From: Owenweeksia sp965229445 | GTDB taxonomy: Bacteria > Bacteroidota > Bacteroidia > Flavobacteriales > Schleiferiaceae | Assembly (NCBI GenBank): GCA_965229445.1 | Contig: OZ245876.1 | Location: 2,232,001 to 2,296,000, forward strand | DNA length: 64,000 bases | Direction: 5' to 3' | The notes under the pieces: model-generated | The model's input: the letters and a program-made list of their open reading frames with translations, nothing else | What the model was told of the DNA's origin: nothing | Databases searched by the model: none | Position numbers and translations under genes: made by a program | Shown here: piece after piece, positions 7,818 to 17,033 of the stretch | Numbering within the stretch: the first letter of the stretch is position 1 | Layout of the letters: the number at the start of each line of letters is the position of its first letter

Positions 7818-9332
7818 ATGTATCGCATTAGAACTGTACTACTATCCATTTTTATAATTTCCAATGCGCTGATCGCCAAAGATATCAGCCTTGAAATTGC
7901 CTATTCACAATTTTTAAATGCCCAGTCTGAGGCATACCTGGAAGTCTACTTCAGTCTCAATGGAAACTCGGTTGATTACGTTCAAAATGAATCCGGAGAA
8001 TTCATCGGTGGCATAGAAGTCACGGTGAAAGTCCAAAAAGACTCTGTATTAGCCGGTGCCGACCGATTTAGATTACTCAGTCCGGCAATAACAGACACCA
8101 GCTTCGTGTCGCAAGCCTTTATTCATCAGTCACGCCTGGCCCTGCCGCAAGGTGATTACGAACTCGTATTGGAAATAAAAGACATAAACGAAGAGGAAGA
8201 AACCTACCGTTTTGCGCAGATGATCTCCATTAATTTTGATTTGGAATCGATAAGCAGCTCCGATATCATTCTCCTGGAAGGTTACGAGAAATCGGAGAAT
8301 GCAGGGGTGTTCTCAAAATCTGGCTATGAACTAATACCCTTGGTTACAGGCGGCACTCCTTATTATCCCGAAGAACTTGAGGAGATTTCATTTTACACCG
8401 AATTCTATAATACCGAAGTTCAGTTAGGTGAAGAAGAGCCCTTCGTGCTTAAATACTACCTGCATGACCCCATCAAGAAAAAAGACTTCAATGAATACGC
8501 TTCTTTCGCTCGCCGAACCAGCGGTAAAGTGATACCCCTGCTGGCCTCCTTCAACATTGCCTCCCTACCTTCGGGCAACTATGAACTGGTGATAGAACTA
8601 TTGGATCGCAACGGAGAAAACGTGTACTCTATGAGAAAGTTTTTCTATCGCAAGAACAATATTGAGCCGGTAAACTTAGCCTCCTTAAATGATTCGGTAC
8701 GGATGGAAACCTTTGTTAATCAACTTGGTGGACTGGACTCTATATTCCTCTTCATTCAATACCTTCTGCCTATCAGTAGCGATAACGATCAGGAATTGCA
8801 GAAGCAATTGTTGGAGGAACGTAAGTTAGAAGACATGAAGCGGTACTTCTATGGCTTCTGGGTGCGGATGAATCCTGATGCCCCGAGAAAAGCCTGGCTG
8901 GAATATCACCGACAGGTAAAAATTGCCAACCGCTATTATAAAACCAGGATCCGGCCGGGATACAAAAGTGATCGGGGAAGAGTGTTTCTGGTATATGGCA
9001 AGCCGAGCAGAACGGATAGCCGAAGGTTTGAGCCCTCGCTCCCGCCCTATGAAATATGGCAATATGATGATATAAGAACGCCTTATGCGGTCGCACAAAA
9101 CAATCGCATTTTCATTTTTGCGGAGTTTCAACCCTCCACCAATGATTATGAACTGTTTCATTCAACCGCCATTGGAGAACTCAGCAGTAACCGTTGGCGT
9201 TATGATATGGCGCTCAAATACTCTGGTATGAACGGTAATGTAGATGACGAATTAGCTGCTCCGGAGTTTGGATCGCGCACCAATAACAATATCATTTTAA
9301 ATAGTACTGGCTCAGATCGCGATATGCGTTAA
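7818..9332 (+). CDS. GWxTD domain-containing exported protein
   Basis: The 504-residue protein starts with a signal peptide (YRIRTVLLSIFIISNALIA, cleavage near residue 20). A long beta-rich region follows. Residues ~340-460 form the GWxTD domain, with FYGFWVRMNPDAPRKAWLEY at ~345, then YKSDRGRVFLVYGKPSR and YEIWQYDD. The family is common in Bacteroidota and some Acidobacteriota; its function is not known to me. The next gene, an LpxL-like acyltransferase, starts 9 bp after the stop and a GT2 overlaps that in turn. An envelope-assembly role is therefore a reasonable inference. Confidence 0.85.
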   Translation: MYRIRTVLLSIFIISNALIAKDISLEIAYSQFLNAQSEAYLEVYFSLNGNSVDYVQNESGEFIGGIEVTVKVQKDSVLAGADRFRLLSPAITDTSFVSQAFIHQSRLALPQGDYELVLEIKDINEEEETYRFAQMISINFDLESISSSDIILLEGYEKSENAGVFSKSGYELIPLVTGGTPYYPEELEEISFYTEFYNTEVQLGEEEPFVLKYYLHDPIKKKDFNEYASFARRTSGKVIPLLASFNIASLPSGNYELVIELLDRNGENVYSMRKFFYRKNNIEPVNLASLNDSVRMETFVNQLGGLDSIFLFIQYLLPISSDNDQELQKQLLEERKLEDMKRYFYGFWVRMNPDAPRKAWLEYHRQVKIANRYYKTRIRPGYKSDRGRVFLVYGKPSRTDSRRFEPSLPPYEIWQYDDIRTPYAVAQNNRIFIFAEFQPSTNDYELFHSTAIGELSSNRWRYDMALKYSGMNGNVDDELAAPEFGSRTNNNIILNSTGSDRDMR

Positions 9333-9341
9333 TTTCGCGGC

Positions 9342-10199
9342 ATGATCGGCTATTATCTTACCCTGGGCCTGGCTCGGGTCTTTTCCTTGCTGCCACTACC
9401 GGTACTATACCGGTTCAGTGATTTCATCAGCTTCCTAATGGGCCATATCCTTGCTTATCGCAAGGAAGTAATCGATGAGAATCTTCGGAAATCATTTCCA
9501 GAAAAAACGGATCAGGAGCGGAACAAGATCAAAAGGGAATTTTACCGAAACTTTGCCGATATCCTCGTAGAATCAATTAAGAGTTTAAGTCTGACAGAAA
9601 AAGAAATCCGAGAGCGATTTACCCTGGCCAATCCTGAAGTATTTGAATCCATTTACCGTAATAATAAAGGCGTGATTATGGTAATGGGACATTATACCAA
9701 CTTTGAGTGGACGGCCATGTCAATTCCTTTATTGGTTCCCCAAAAATGCTTTGCGGTGTATCATCCGCTTAAGAATCAACGTTTTAATCGCCTGGTGGTT
9801 AAAATTCGTGAACAGTTTGGGCTGCAACTATTCTCCATGGACGATACCTACCCCTTTATGCTTAATAATCCTGTTGATCAACCATTGTATGTGTTCATGG
9901 CCGATCAAAGTCCGCACAGAGGCAAAATAAAATACCGCACCAGCTTTTTGAACCAATCAACGCCTGTGCACCTTGGGGTGGAGAATCTGGCGCGTAAATG
10001 CGACCTTGCTGTGGTGTTCATTATTACCGAAAGAACCAGGAGAGGTCATTATCAGGTAAAGGCGGAGCTGCTTTATGAAGATGTCAAAAATACCTCGCAA
10101 TACGAAGTGACCAATACGCATGTAAAGAGCTTGGAAAAAGCCATAAAACAGAGTCCGGCGAGCTGGTTATGGAGTCATAAACGATGGAAACATGCCTGA
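9342..10199 (+). CDS. LpxL/HtrB-like lipid A acyltransferase family protein
   Basis: A 285-residue protein of the lysophospholipid/Kdo-lipid A acyltransferase family. An N-terminal membrane anchor (~residues 5-38) is followed by the catalytic H-x4-E motif in MGHYTNFEW (~residue 117) and the family block FMADQSPHRGKIKYRTSFLN. It would transfer an acyl chain to a lipid A precursor or an aminolipid at the inner membrane face. It starts 9 bp after the GWxTD gene and overlaps the GT2 gene by 8 bp, indicating one translationally coupled operon. Confidence 0.85.
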   Translation: MIGYYLTLGLARVFSLLPLPVLYRFSDFISFLMGHILAYRKEVIDENLRKSFPEKTDQERNKIKREFYRNFADILVESIKSLSLTEKEIRERFTLANPEVFESIYRNNKGVIMVMGHYTNFEWTAMSIPLLVPQKCFAVYHPLKNQRFNRLVVKIREQFGLQLFSMDDTYPFMLNNPVDQPLYVFMADQSPHRGKIKYRTSFLNQSTPVHLGVENLARKCDLAVVFIITERTRRGHYQVKAELLYEDVKNTSQYEVTNTHVKSLEKAIKQSPASWLWSHKRWKHA

Positions 10200-11220
10200 A
10201 AGCAACACCCCTGAAGTAGCGGTAGTAATATTGAATTGGAATGGGCTAGACTTGTTAAAAAAGTACCTGGCCGATGTGGTTTCCTATTCTGCACCATTAG
10301 GTAGGGTTTATGTAATTGATAATAGGTCGGAAGATGGCAGTCAGGATTGGCTAGCCAGTCAGGAGCCGGAAATTACCTACATCCAAAACCCAGCAAACTA
10401 TGGCTATGCCGGGGGGTATAACCGTGGGTTGAGTGATATTAAAGAACCCTACGCAGTGCTTCTCAATTCTGATGTAGCGGTTACTGAAAACTGGCTGGCT
10501 CCCTTGCTTAAGCGAATGAAGGAAAGACCTGACCTGGCTGCGCTGCAGCCCAAAATCCTCGACCTAAAAAATCCCAGCTTATTTGAATATGCAGGCGCGG
10601 CCGGAGGTTATATGGATCAACTTTGTTACCCCTTCTGTCGGGGACGTATTTTTGAAGTAGTCGAAACGGACAAGGGCCAATACGATAGTTTTCAGGAATG
10701 CTTTTGGGCTACCGGTGCTGCACTGATGGTTGATCTTGAAAAATTTAGATTAGAGGGTGGCTTTAACGAACACCTGTTTGCCCACATGGAGGAAATTGAC
10801 CTTTGCTGGCGTTTCCAGATTCGCGGGTGGCACTCAGGTTGTGAACCTGCCAGCACGGTTTATCATCTTGGTGGTGGCACTTTGGATATGCTATCTCCCA
10901 GAAAGACCTTTTTGAACTTTCGCAATAGCCTAATTATAATGTTCCTGAATCTTCCGCATCATCAGGCCTTAGCCAAGATTTTAAGCAGGTTAATACTGGA
11001 TTTTGCGGCAGCAGTAAGGTTTCTGATGCAGGGCAAACTCAGGCATATCCTCTCTATCATCAAAGCTCATTTTAGCTTCTATAGCCGCATGGGTACCTTA
11101 ATGAGAAAAAAGGCCGCCAGGAAACAAAAGAAATTTGAAGAATTGCACGGAGTTTATCGACGTACCCTGGCCTGGCAGCATTTCCTACTGAGAAAAGATC
11201 GTTTTTCAGATTTGTTCTAA
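10192..11220 (+). CDS. Glycosyltransferase family 2 (rhamnosyltransferase-like)
   Basis: The 342 residues carry a GT-A fold: VAVVILNWNGLDLLKKYL at the N terminus, a nucleotide-sugar binding DNRSEDGSQDWL, and LLNSDVAV (~residue 92) in the place of the DxD motif. FWATGAALMVDLEKFRLEGGFNEHLFAHMEEIDLCWR follows in two parts, which is typical of GT2 enzymes acting on cell-surface polysaccharides. The C-terminal ~80 residues are basic and amphipathic. Coupling to the acyltransferase gene suggests a glycolipid or lipopolysaccharide product. The sugar is not determinable. Confidence 0.85.
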   Translation: MPESNTPEVAVVILNWNGLDLLKKYLADVVSYSAPLGRVYVIDNRSEDGSQDWLASQEPEITYIQNPANYGYAGGYNRGLSDIKEPYAVLLNSDVAVTENWLAPLLKRMKERPDLAALQPKILDLKNPSLFEYAGAAGGYMDQLCYPFCRGRIFEVVETDKGQYDSFQECFWATGAALMVDLEKFRLEGGFNEHLFAHMEEIDLCWRFQIRGWHSGCEPASTVYHLGGGTLDMLSPRKTFLNFRNSLIIMFLNLPHHQALAKILSRLILDFAAAVRFLMQGKLRHILSIIKAHFSFYSRMGTLMRKKAARKQKKFEELHGVYRRTLAWQHFLLRKDRFSDLF

Positions 11221-11235
11221 GGCCGTTTTATCTTC

Positions 11236-12492
11236 TCAATCCTCAGGGTTCAGATACTTATCAATGCGATAAACCGAGTTTTCGTACATGATAAGTTTTA
11301 GGTTTTTATCGATTAACAGGTAGGTAGGATATCCTTCTATATTGAGCTCTGTGCTGATTTCTTCAGACAAATCACCATCCGGCCATTGTAGTTCATACTT
11401 CTTGATAAAAGCCTCCTTAGACTCCTGGCTATCGCCATAATTTAGACCCACTACCGCCACATTCTCAGCGTGATCCTTCGCAAATTGCTTTACATCCTCC
11501 ACCTGACTAACACATCCCTTACACCAGGCTCCCCAAATATCTACAAACAAATAGTCTTTGTTTGCCATCAATTCACGCAAGGTCAACTCCTCATCCGCCA
11601 GGCTCACCGTATAATTTGGTAGGCTTGAGCCAATTTTCAGAGGGAGTTTAATATCCAATTCAGACTTTCTTAGCTCTATATAGTCTCCTGTTTCTTCGAC
11701 GCTCATAACCTCATAAGCCTGATTGCCGATTACCACCACGCAGGTATCTCCCAATATGGCCGCGCCGTCAATTACCCGGGTTGATAAGGGCCTGCTAAAA
11801 TCTTCTGATACCAGTACTCTGTCCTTGCCATTCCTGGCAAATTTGCCATCACAATCATAATCATGCAATCCCAGGCGTACCTCAACATCACCAAGCTTCC
11901 CCTTAAATTCTCTGGTATTCATGCGTTGATTAGAAAACCAATATTGCACCTCTTCTTGGTAACTTCCATTTCGTAAGCCGGGTGATCCAAAAAACTGCTC
12001 AAACATCTGTATCTCAGCCGAATCTCTGTCCTTTTGAATCAACTTAATCGTGAATTTAGCTTCAGGATTGTCACTATTTCGATGTGAGACAACAAAAGAT
12101 CCATCAGGCTGAGCGGAGATCGGCCCATCATCATCTGAGAAATCCAGATTGGCATTGTGATCAACCCACATTCGGATTGGGCCTTGCTTATAATTCTCCA
12201 CCAGTATCATGATCACCCGCTTGAAGTGGCTGTATTCAAAACCGGTAAAAAAGCTCATGATGTAACCGGTGTCCTGGGCTATGAAATTATCTGGAAATGT
12301 GATTCTACCCTTAGCACCACGATAATCTATCGAATCGGAGATACACTTATTCACAATGGCTATACCCATCCGGGCCGTGTCCAGGACAATGGGATCCTCC
12401 TCAAACTCTACTCTAAGCACCTGTTGGCTCATCAACAATTGAGAGCCAAAACACAGAGGAAGTAGATGAAGCAGTACGGCCTTGATTCCCAT
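11236..12492 (-). CDS. Exported thioredoxin-fold (TlpA-like) protein
   Basis: From ATG 12492 the protein is 418 residues with a hydrophobic signal segment (GIKAVLLHLLPLCFGSQ). The first ~280 residues are beta-rich with acidic repeats (DHNANLDFSDDDGPI, DYDCDGKFARNGKD) and are not a family I recognise; the latter two look like Ca-binding or EF-hand-like loops. The last ~140 are a TlpA/redoxin domain with the active site WCKGC (near residue 325), FVDIWGAW before it, and the cis-Pro region IEGYPTYLLI. It probably acts as a periplasmic thiol reductase. A start five codons upstream (12507) is possible. The DUF2911 gene upstream ends 3 bp before the 12507 start. Confidence 0.75.
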   Translation of the reverse strand: MGIKAVLLHLLPLCFGSQLLMSQQVLRVEFEEDPIVLDTARMGIAIVNKCISDSIDYRGAKGRITFPDNFIAQDTGYIMSFFTGFEYSHFKRVIMILVENYKQGPIRMWVDHNANLDFSDDDGPISAQPDGSFVVSHRNSDNPEAKFTIKLIQKDRDSAEIQMFEQFFGSPGLRNGSYQEEVQYWFSNQRMNTREFKGKLGDVEVRLGLHDYDCDGKFARNGKDRVLVSEDFSRPLSTRVIDGAAILGDTCVVVIGNQAYEVMSVEETGDYIELRKSELDIKLPLKIGSSLPNYTVSLADEELTLRELMANKDYLFVDIWGAWCKGCVSQVEDVKQFAKDHAENVAVVGLNYGDSQESKEAFIKKYELQWPDGDLSEEISTELNIEGYPTYLLIDKNLKLIMYENSVYRIDKYLNPED

Positions 12493-12510
12493 AGCCTTAA
12501 AGCACAAATC

Positions 12511-13077
12511 CTATGGTTTAAATGGCAGTAAAACCGCTGTCTGATCCCACATAAATCGGACATAGGCCAGATCACCTTCTTCTATAAAATCAATGGTAAA
12601 CTGCTCCAACTCTTCATCAAGCCTTGAGGGCATAGCCTCCACACGCATGACGTCCTTATCCTCGTCAAAAGGATTGAATAATCCGGCTCCCCAATACTGA
12701 GTTTTGCTATTTATAGCTACTATCCATTTATGCTCACCAGGAATGGTGTACAAACTGTATGTACCAGCGGCCAGGGTGCCATCGCCAATTATGATATCGC
12801 GATTGAGAGTGATTTCGGTAGCCTCATTTGCCCCCGTTCTCCAGGGCTTACCATTAGGCACCAAAGCTCCATCCTCTTCCTCACCAAATATTACTCTACC
12901 CTTTTTGAATGGTCTGCTATAGCTGATGGCGATTTCCAAATCTCCACTTTTATAAGTAGCTGTGTCCTGTGGACTATGTTTTTTGGTGGACTCCCTCATA
13001 CCATCACAGCTGGTTAAAGCACCGGCCATGAAAAGGAAAATGACTGAAAATCTGAATAAAAAATTTCTGCTGATCAT
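12511..13077 (-). CDS. DUF2911 domain lipoprotein
   Basis: A 188-residue lipoprotein with lipobox ALTSC (Cys ~24). The conserved DUF2911 elements are present: ISYSRPFKKGRVIFG, PWRTGANEATEITLNRD, LAAGTYSLYTIPGEHKWIVAI and the terminal DLAYVRFMWDQTAVLLPF. The family is a beta-sandwich of unknown function that is widespread in Bacteroidota. It is likely co-transcribed with the TlpA-like gene behind it. The aroQ start lies ~440 bp further upstream on the same strand, 11 bp separating the aroQ stop from this gene. Confidence 0.85.
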   Translation of the reverse strand: MISRNFLFRFSVIFLFMAGALTSCDGMRESTKKHSPQDTATYKSGDLEIAISYSRPFKKGRVIFGEEEDGALVPNGKPWRTGANEATEITLNRDIIIGDGTLAAGTYSLYTIPGEHKWIVAINSKTQYWGAGLFNPFDEDKDVMRVEAMPSRLDEELEQFTIDFIEEGDLAYVRFMWDQTAVLLPFKP

Positions 13078-13088
13078 GAATTGAAATA

Positions 13089-13520
13089 TTAAGAATTATG
13101 ATGATAACGAATAAAATACTCCAGAGCCATTTGGTATCCATTAATACCAAACCCGGTAATTACTCCAGCCGCATAACGACCTGAATAAGAGCACTGTCTA
13201 AACTCTTCTCTGGCATAGAGATTGGAAATATGCACCTCAACCACCGGCACTGAAACGGCGGCAACAGCATCACCTAAGGCTACGCTGGTGTGCGAATACC
13301 CGGCTCCATTAAGTATGATTCCATCATTCACTTCCGCCATATCATGCAAGGCATTGATCAGTTCACCCTCAACATTAGATTGATAATAGCTCAGCTCAAT
13401 ATCCGGAAACTGGTCGTGGAGTTCTGTTAGATAGGTCAGGAATTCCTTGTGTCCATATATATCCACCTCCCGCTTTCCCAGCAGGTTTAAATTTGGACCG
13501 TTAATGATAGCTATGCGCAT
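13089..13520 (-). CDS. aroQ: Type II 3-dehydroquinate dehydratase
   Basis: At 143 residues this is the usual length of the dodecameric type II enzyme of the shikimate pathway. Diagnostic motifs are INGPNLNLLGKREVDIYG with the catalytic Tyr, the lid region, ILNGAGYSHTSVAL with the Asn/His pair, and VEVHISNLYAREEFR. It converts 3-dehydroquinate to 3-dehydroshikimate in the cytoplasm. It is divergent from xerD with 60 bp between start codons, an arrangement often seen in Bacteroidota. Confidence 0.95.
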   Translation of the reverse strand: MRIAIINGPNLNLLGKREVDIYGHKEFLTYLTELHDQFPDIELSYYQSNVEGELINALHDMAEVNDGIILNGAGYSHTSVALGDAVAAVSVPVVEVHISNLYAREEFRQCSYSGRYAAGVITGFGINGYQMALEYFIRYHHNS

Positions 13521-13580
13521 GGCATGACTGAAATAAATATCTTGTGGCGATAGTGCTCAAGGCTAAATTACTCTATTGCA

Positions 13581-14483
13581 TTGAACTGGGATAAAGCGAT
13601 CAAAGACTTCACAAATTACCTTCGGCTAGAGCGAGCAATGTCTCACAACACGGTGAAGAGTTATCGCAGGGATTTACATAAAGTAGCTGATCTGGCATTA
13701 AAAGGCGATTTTCCCAATCCGCTGATTCTCAAGCTTGCCGACCTCGAACATTTGGTAAAGGAATCTGCTTCAACAGGTTTAAGCGCCAAGTCGCAGGCGA
13801 GATTAATTTCTGCCATCAAATCATTTTATAAATATCTGGTGCTGGAAGACGAATTAAGTACCAGTCCGGCCGAATTGCTCGAAGCACCAAAAATTGGAAG
13901 AAAGCTTCCGGATTTTCTTTCCAGTGAGGAAGTAGAAAAGCTTATTGAAGCAATTGACTTGAGCACGGAGGAGGGTCATAGGAACCGAGCCATATTGGAA
14001 ACCTTGTATGGTTGTGGTTTGAGGGTATCGGAATTAACCGAATTAAGACTGTCAGATCTGTTCTTTAAGGAAGGTGTGATAAGAGTGCTGGGAAAGGGTA
14101 ATAAAGAACGTCTGGTACCGGTGAATGACATGGCTATTAAGAACATTGAGATTTATAGAAGGGAAGTGAGATCTCATGTGGCCGTACAGAAAGGACATGA
14201 AGATATCCTATTCTTAAACAGACGAGGTCGCAAACTAAGCAGGGCCATGATATTTCACATCATTAGGTCGCTTGCTAAATCTGCGGGAATTAAGAAGAAA
14301 GTAAGCCCCCATACGTTACGGCATAGCTTTGCCACAGAACTGGTTAAGGCAGGAGCAGATTTGCGTGCAGTACAACAGATGTTGGGTCATGAAAGTATTA
14401 CTACTACCGAAATATACACGCATTTAGACCAGACTTATCTAAAGGAGGTAATGGATAAGTTTCACCCGCGAGCCAATCAATAG
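13581..14483 (+). CDS. xerD: Tyrosine recombinase XerD
   Basis: The protein is 300 residues, standard XerD length. It starts at TTG 13581 (NWDKAIKDFTNYLRLERAMS); the first in-frame stop upstream is at 13551 and no ATG intervenes. The catalytic set is visible: Arg in GCGLRVSEL, Lys in GKGNKERLVPV, HTLRHSFATEL, GHESITTTEIYTH with the Tyr nucleophile. The SAM-like N-terminal core-binding domain occupies residues ~1-95. It resolves chromosome dimers at dif with XerC. The last 7 bases overlap the convergent E1 dehydrogenase gene. This is a housekeeping copy, not a mobile-element integrase. Confidence 0.93.
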   Translation: MNWDKAIKDFTNYLRLERAMSHNTVKSYRRDLHKVADLALKGDFPNPLILKLADLEHLVKESASTGLSAKSQARLISAIKSFYKYLVLEDELSTSPAELLEAPKIGRKLPDFLSSEEVEKLIEAIDLSTEEGHRNRAILETLYGCGLRVSELTELRLSDLFFKEGVIRVLGKGNKERLVPVNDMAIKNIEIYRREVRSHVAVQKGHEDILFLNRRGRKLSRAMIFHIIRSLAKSAGIKKKVSPHTLRHSFATELVKAGADLRAVQQMLGHESITTTEIYTHLDQTYLKEVMDKFHPRANQ

Positions 14484-16453
14484 TTCAATACTTTGCCTAT
14501 TGCATCTGAAAGTCTTGATTTAGCCAGAAATCCTTCTTCAAGGTTTTTGGCAAAGGGGACCGGGGTATCCATACTAGCAACCCGCTGCACAGGTGCATCG
14601 AGGTATTGAAAACAGTTTTCCGTGATAAGGGAGGAAATATCTGAAGCTATGCCACCCATCATCACGTCCTCCTGTAACACAATGACCCGTCCTGATTTTT
14701 TTGCGGATTCAATAATCAACTCTTCATCCAATGGTATTAAAGAACGCAGATCAATTAAATCAACCGAAAGATCCGGATGTTCTTCCATATATTCCAAGGC
14801 CCAGTGCACTCCCATGCCATAGCTAATGATACTAAGGTCTGAGCCGTCATTTATTCTTCTTCCCTTCCCTAAAGGCAGGGTAAACCAATCTTCAGAAACA
14901 TCACCTCTCACACTTCTGTAAAGGGCCTTGTGCTCAAAGTACATAACCGGATTAGGATCCTCAATAGCGGCAAGAAGTAAAGCTTTGGCATCTTGTGGAA
15001 ATGCCGGGTAGATCACCTTAAGTCCGGGAGTATGAGTAAACCAGGCTTCGTTACTTTGAGAGTGAAACGGACCCGCACCAACACCGGCACCAGTTGGCAT
15101 TCTGATGACCACATCAACATTCTGGCCCCAACGCCAGTGTAATTTGGCTGCGTTGTTAATGATTTGATTGAAACCTTCGGTGACAAAATCAGCGAATTGC
15201 ATTTCCATGATGGCCTTATAACCCTTGATGGACAAGCCAATTGAAGAACCCACAATCGCAGATTCGCAAAGAGGTGTATTGCGCACCCGGTGTTTTCCAA
15301 ACCGCTCAGACAGACCTTCGGTAACCTTAAAAACACCACCATAATCCGCGATATCCTGGCCCATAATTACCAGATTATCATGCTTCTCCATAGCCTGCCC
15401 CAGGGCCTCATGAATAGCATCTACCAACCTCATTTCTTTTTTAGCTCCAGAGGGCTCGGAATTTGTGTGCGTTGGTGGAGCAAAAACATCCCCTAACTCA
15501 ACCTTAGGATCAAAACTGATGGTGGGGGCATCGTGTGCCTTTTCAAATGCATCGTTGATTTCTAGCTTAATTTCTTGCGTTATCTTTTCATTTACTTCAG
15601 GATCAAGAATGTTGTTTTCCATCAGAAATACCCGGTAATTATCAATAGGATCCTTTTTCTCCCATTTCTCGATAAGTCCGTCCGGATAGTACTTCGTACC
15701 GCTGGCCTCCTCATGACCTCTCATTCTGAAGGTTTTGCATTCTAGCAGGTAAGGTTGGGGATCATTCCTTATCTCCTCATTAATCTCTTTTACAGCATTA
15801 TAAACTTCAAGGATATTGTTTCCGTCAACGCTTTTGGCTTTGATGCCATAACCAATTGACTTGTACACAAAACTTTCAAAATTGAATTGCTCTGCGGATG
15901 GAGTAGATAGTCCCCAGCGATTATTCTCAATTAGAAAAATTACCGGCAGATCCCACACGGAGGCAACGTTAATCGACTCATGAAAATCACCCTGGCTTGC
16001 TCCGCCATCGCCTGTGATTACCAGGGTGGATTTTTTCTCATCAGACAATCGGCTTGCCAATGCTATACCATCTGCAATGCCCATTTGTGGACCGAGATGC
16101 GAAATCATTCCCACCAGATGATGTTCCATGCTTCCAAAATGGAAGGAGCGATCTCTTCCCTTGGTAAAACCGTCCGCTTTGCCCTGAAACTGAGAAAAAA
16201 GGCGGTACAGCTTAATTCCGCGGCTAGTAAATATACCCAGGTTACGATGCATGGGCAGTATAAACTCCTGAGGATCCATCGCCATGGCAGCTCCTACGGA
16301 AATTGCCTCCTGTCCATACCCGGAAAACCACTTGGAGATCCTACCCTGCCTCAAGGCAATTAACATTTTCTCCTCAATTAATCGGGGAATTAACAACTGC
16401 CGGTAGAGTTCCAAAAGCAGATTGTCGTCTAAACCTTTACGGTTGAATTTCAT
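14477..16453 (-). CDS. Fused alpha/beta E1 component of a branched-chain-type 2-oxoacid dehydrogenase
   Basis: A 658-residue fusion. Residues ~1-320 are the thiamine-diphosphate-binding E1 alpha: GYGQEAISVGAAMAM, HRNLGIFTSRG, and the TPP motif GDGGASQGDFHESINVASVW...ENN. Residues ~335-658 are E1 beta: MRLVDAIHEALGQAMEKHDN, GQDIADYGGVFKVTEGL, NPVMYFEHKALYRS and SYGMGVHWAL. It decarboxylates a branched-chain or related 2-oxoacid and loads the lipoyl E2. A single-chain alpha-beta E1 is a recurring Bacteroidota variant. E2 and E3 are not in the window. Confidence 0.9.
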   Translation of the reverse strand: MKFNRKGLDDNLLLELYRQLLIPRLIEEKMLIALRQGRISKWFSGYGQEAISVGAAMAMDPQEFILPMHRNLGIFTSRGIKLYRLFSQFQGKADGFTKGRDRSFHFGSMEHHLVGMISHLGPQMGIADGIALASRLSDEKKSTLVITGDGGASQGDFHESINVASVWDLPVIFLIENNRWGLSTPSAEQFNFESFVYKSIGYGIKAKSVDGNNILEVYNAVKEINEEIRNDPQPYLLECKTFRMRGHEEASGTKYYPDGLIEKWEKKDPIDNYRVFLMENNILDPEVNEKITQEIKLEINDAFEKAHDAPTISFDPKVELGDVFAPPTHTNSEPSGAKKEMRLVDAIHEALGQAMEKHDNLVIMGQDIADYGGVFKVTEGLSERFGKHRVRNTPLCESAIVGSSIGLSIKGYKAIMEMQFADFVTEGFNQIINNAAKLHWRWGQNVDVVIRMPTGAGVGAGPFHSQSNEAWFTHTPGLKVIYPAFPQDAKALLLAAIEDPNPVMYFEHKALYRSVRGDVSEDWFTLPLGKGRRINDGSDLSIISYGMGVHWALEYMEEHPDLSVDLIDLRSLIPLDEELIIESAKKSGRVIVLQEDVMMGGIASDISSLITENCFQYLDAPVQRVASMDTPVPFAKNLEEGFLAKSRLSDAIGKVLNY

Positions 16454-17033
16454 GCATGTTAAATCTGAGTCGGCTAATATAAGTGAAGGATTGAGTTGAT
16501 AGAATAAGCAATTATGGAAGAATGAACAGGAAATAGTGAATAGTAGCAGCGGCTATACCAGCGAACCACGGTATATCCAAAGAATACAGCTATAAAAGCT
16601 TATTATGGATTGGAATAGCTCAAACTCAGTATGAGCAAGGGATGATTTAATGGTCATGGTACCGCCCAGAATGGAATGGGTCTGGAAAAGATGTTTGGTT
16701 AAATCCCGGTGGGATAGAGAAGTTTCGAAATGCTGAACAGGGAAATAGGATATTCCCATATTTCTTGGGGTATCCCCAGACGAGGATGAGGGGGCGAGCC
16801 CCCCGCCCCAGTATAAAGATACACATATGAAACCTATTAGCCGTATGGTAAACGTTTAACAACGGCTAGTTATCTAAATACACCCGCAAACGAAGCATTA
16901 GAGAGCTTCATTGCCATACTTTCTTTCACCAATTGACACGATCCAAGTGATTCATTTACGATCATCCAAACCTACAATTGGCAAATCCTTATCAGGAAGA
17001 AATTTCTTAAGCACCTGACAAATTTCCTGCTTC
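16454..17033. other. 580-bp gap without a convincing gene
   Basis: Short open frames exist on both strands but lack family similarity, start context and conserved composition. A GC-rich perfect hairpin GGGGGC-GA-GCCCCC lies near 16790-16805. A + strand stretch near 16650-16820 reads as WYRPEWNGSGKDVWLNPG between stops. It could be a decayed coding remnant, but I cannot assign it. Confidence 0.5.

Noticed and set aside
8773..9161. Two ~110-codon antisense frames inside the GWxTD gene
   Set aside because: They lie wholly within a well-supported gene on the other strand and show no family features.
16553..16862. Overlapping 68- and 71-codon minus-strand frames, and an open + frame near 16650-16820
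   Set aside because: No start context, no conserved blocks and stops in every extension; at best a decayed remnant.
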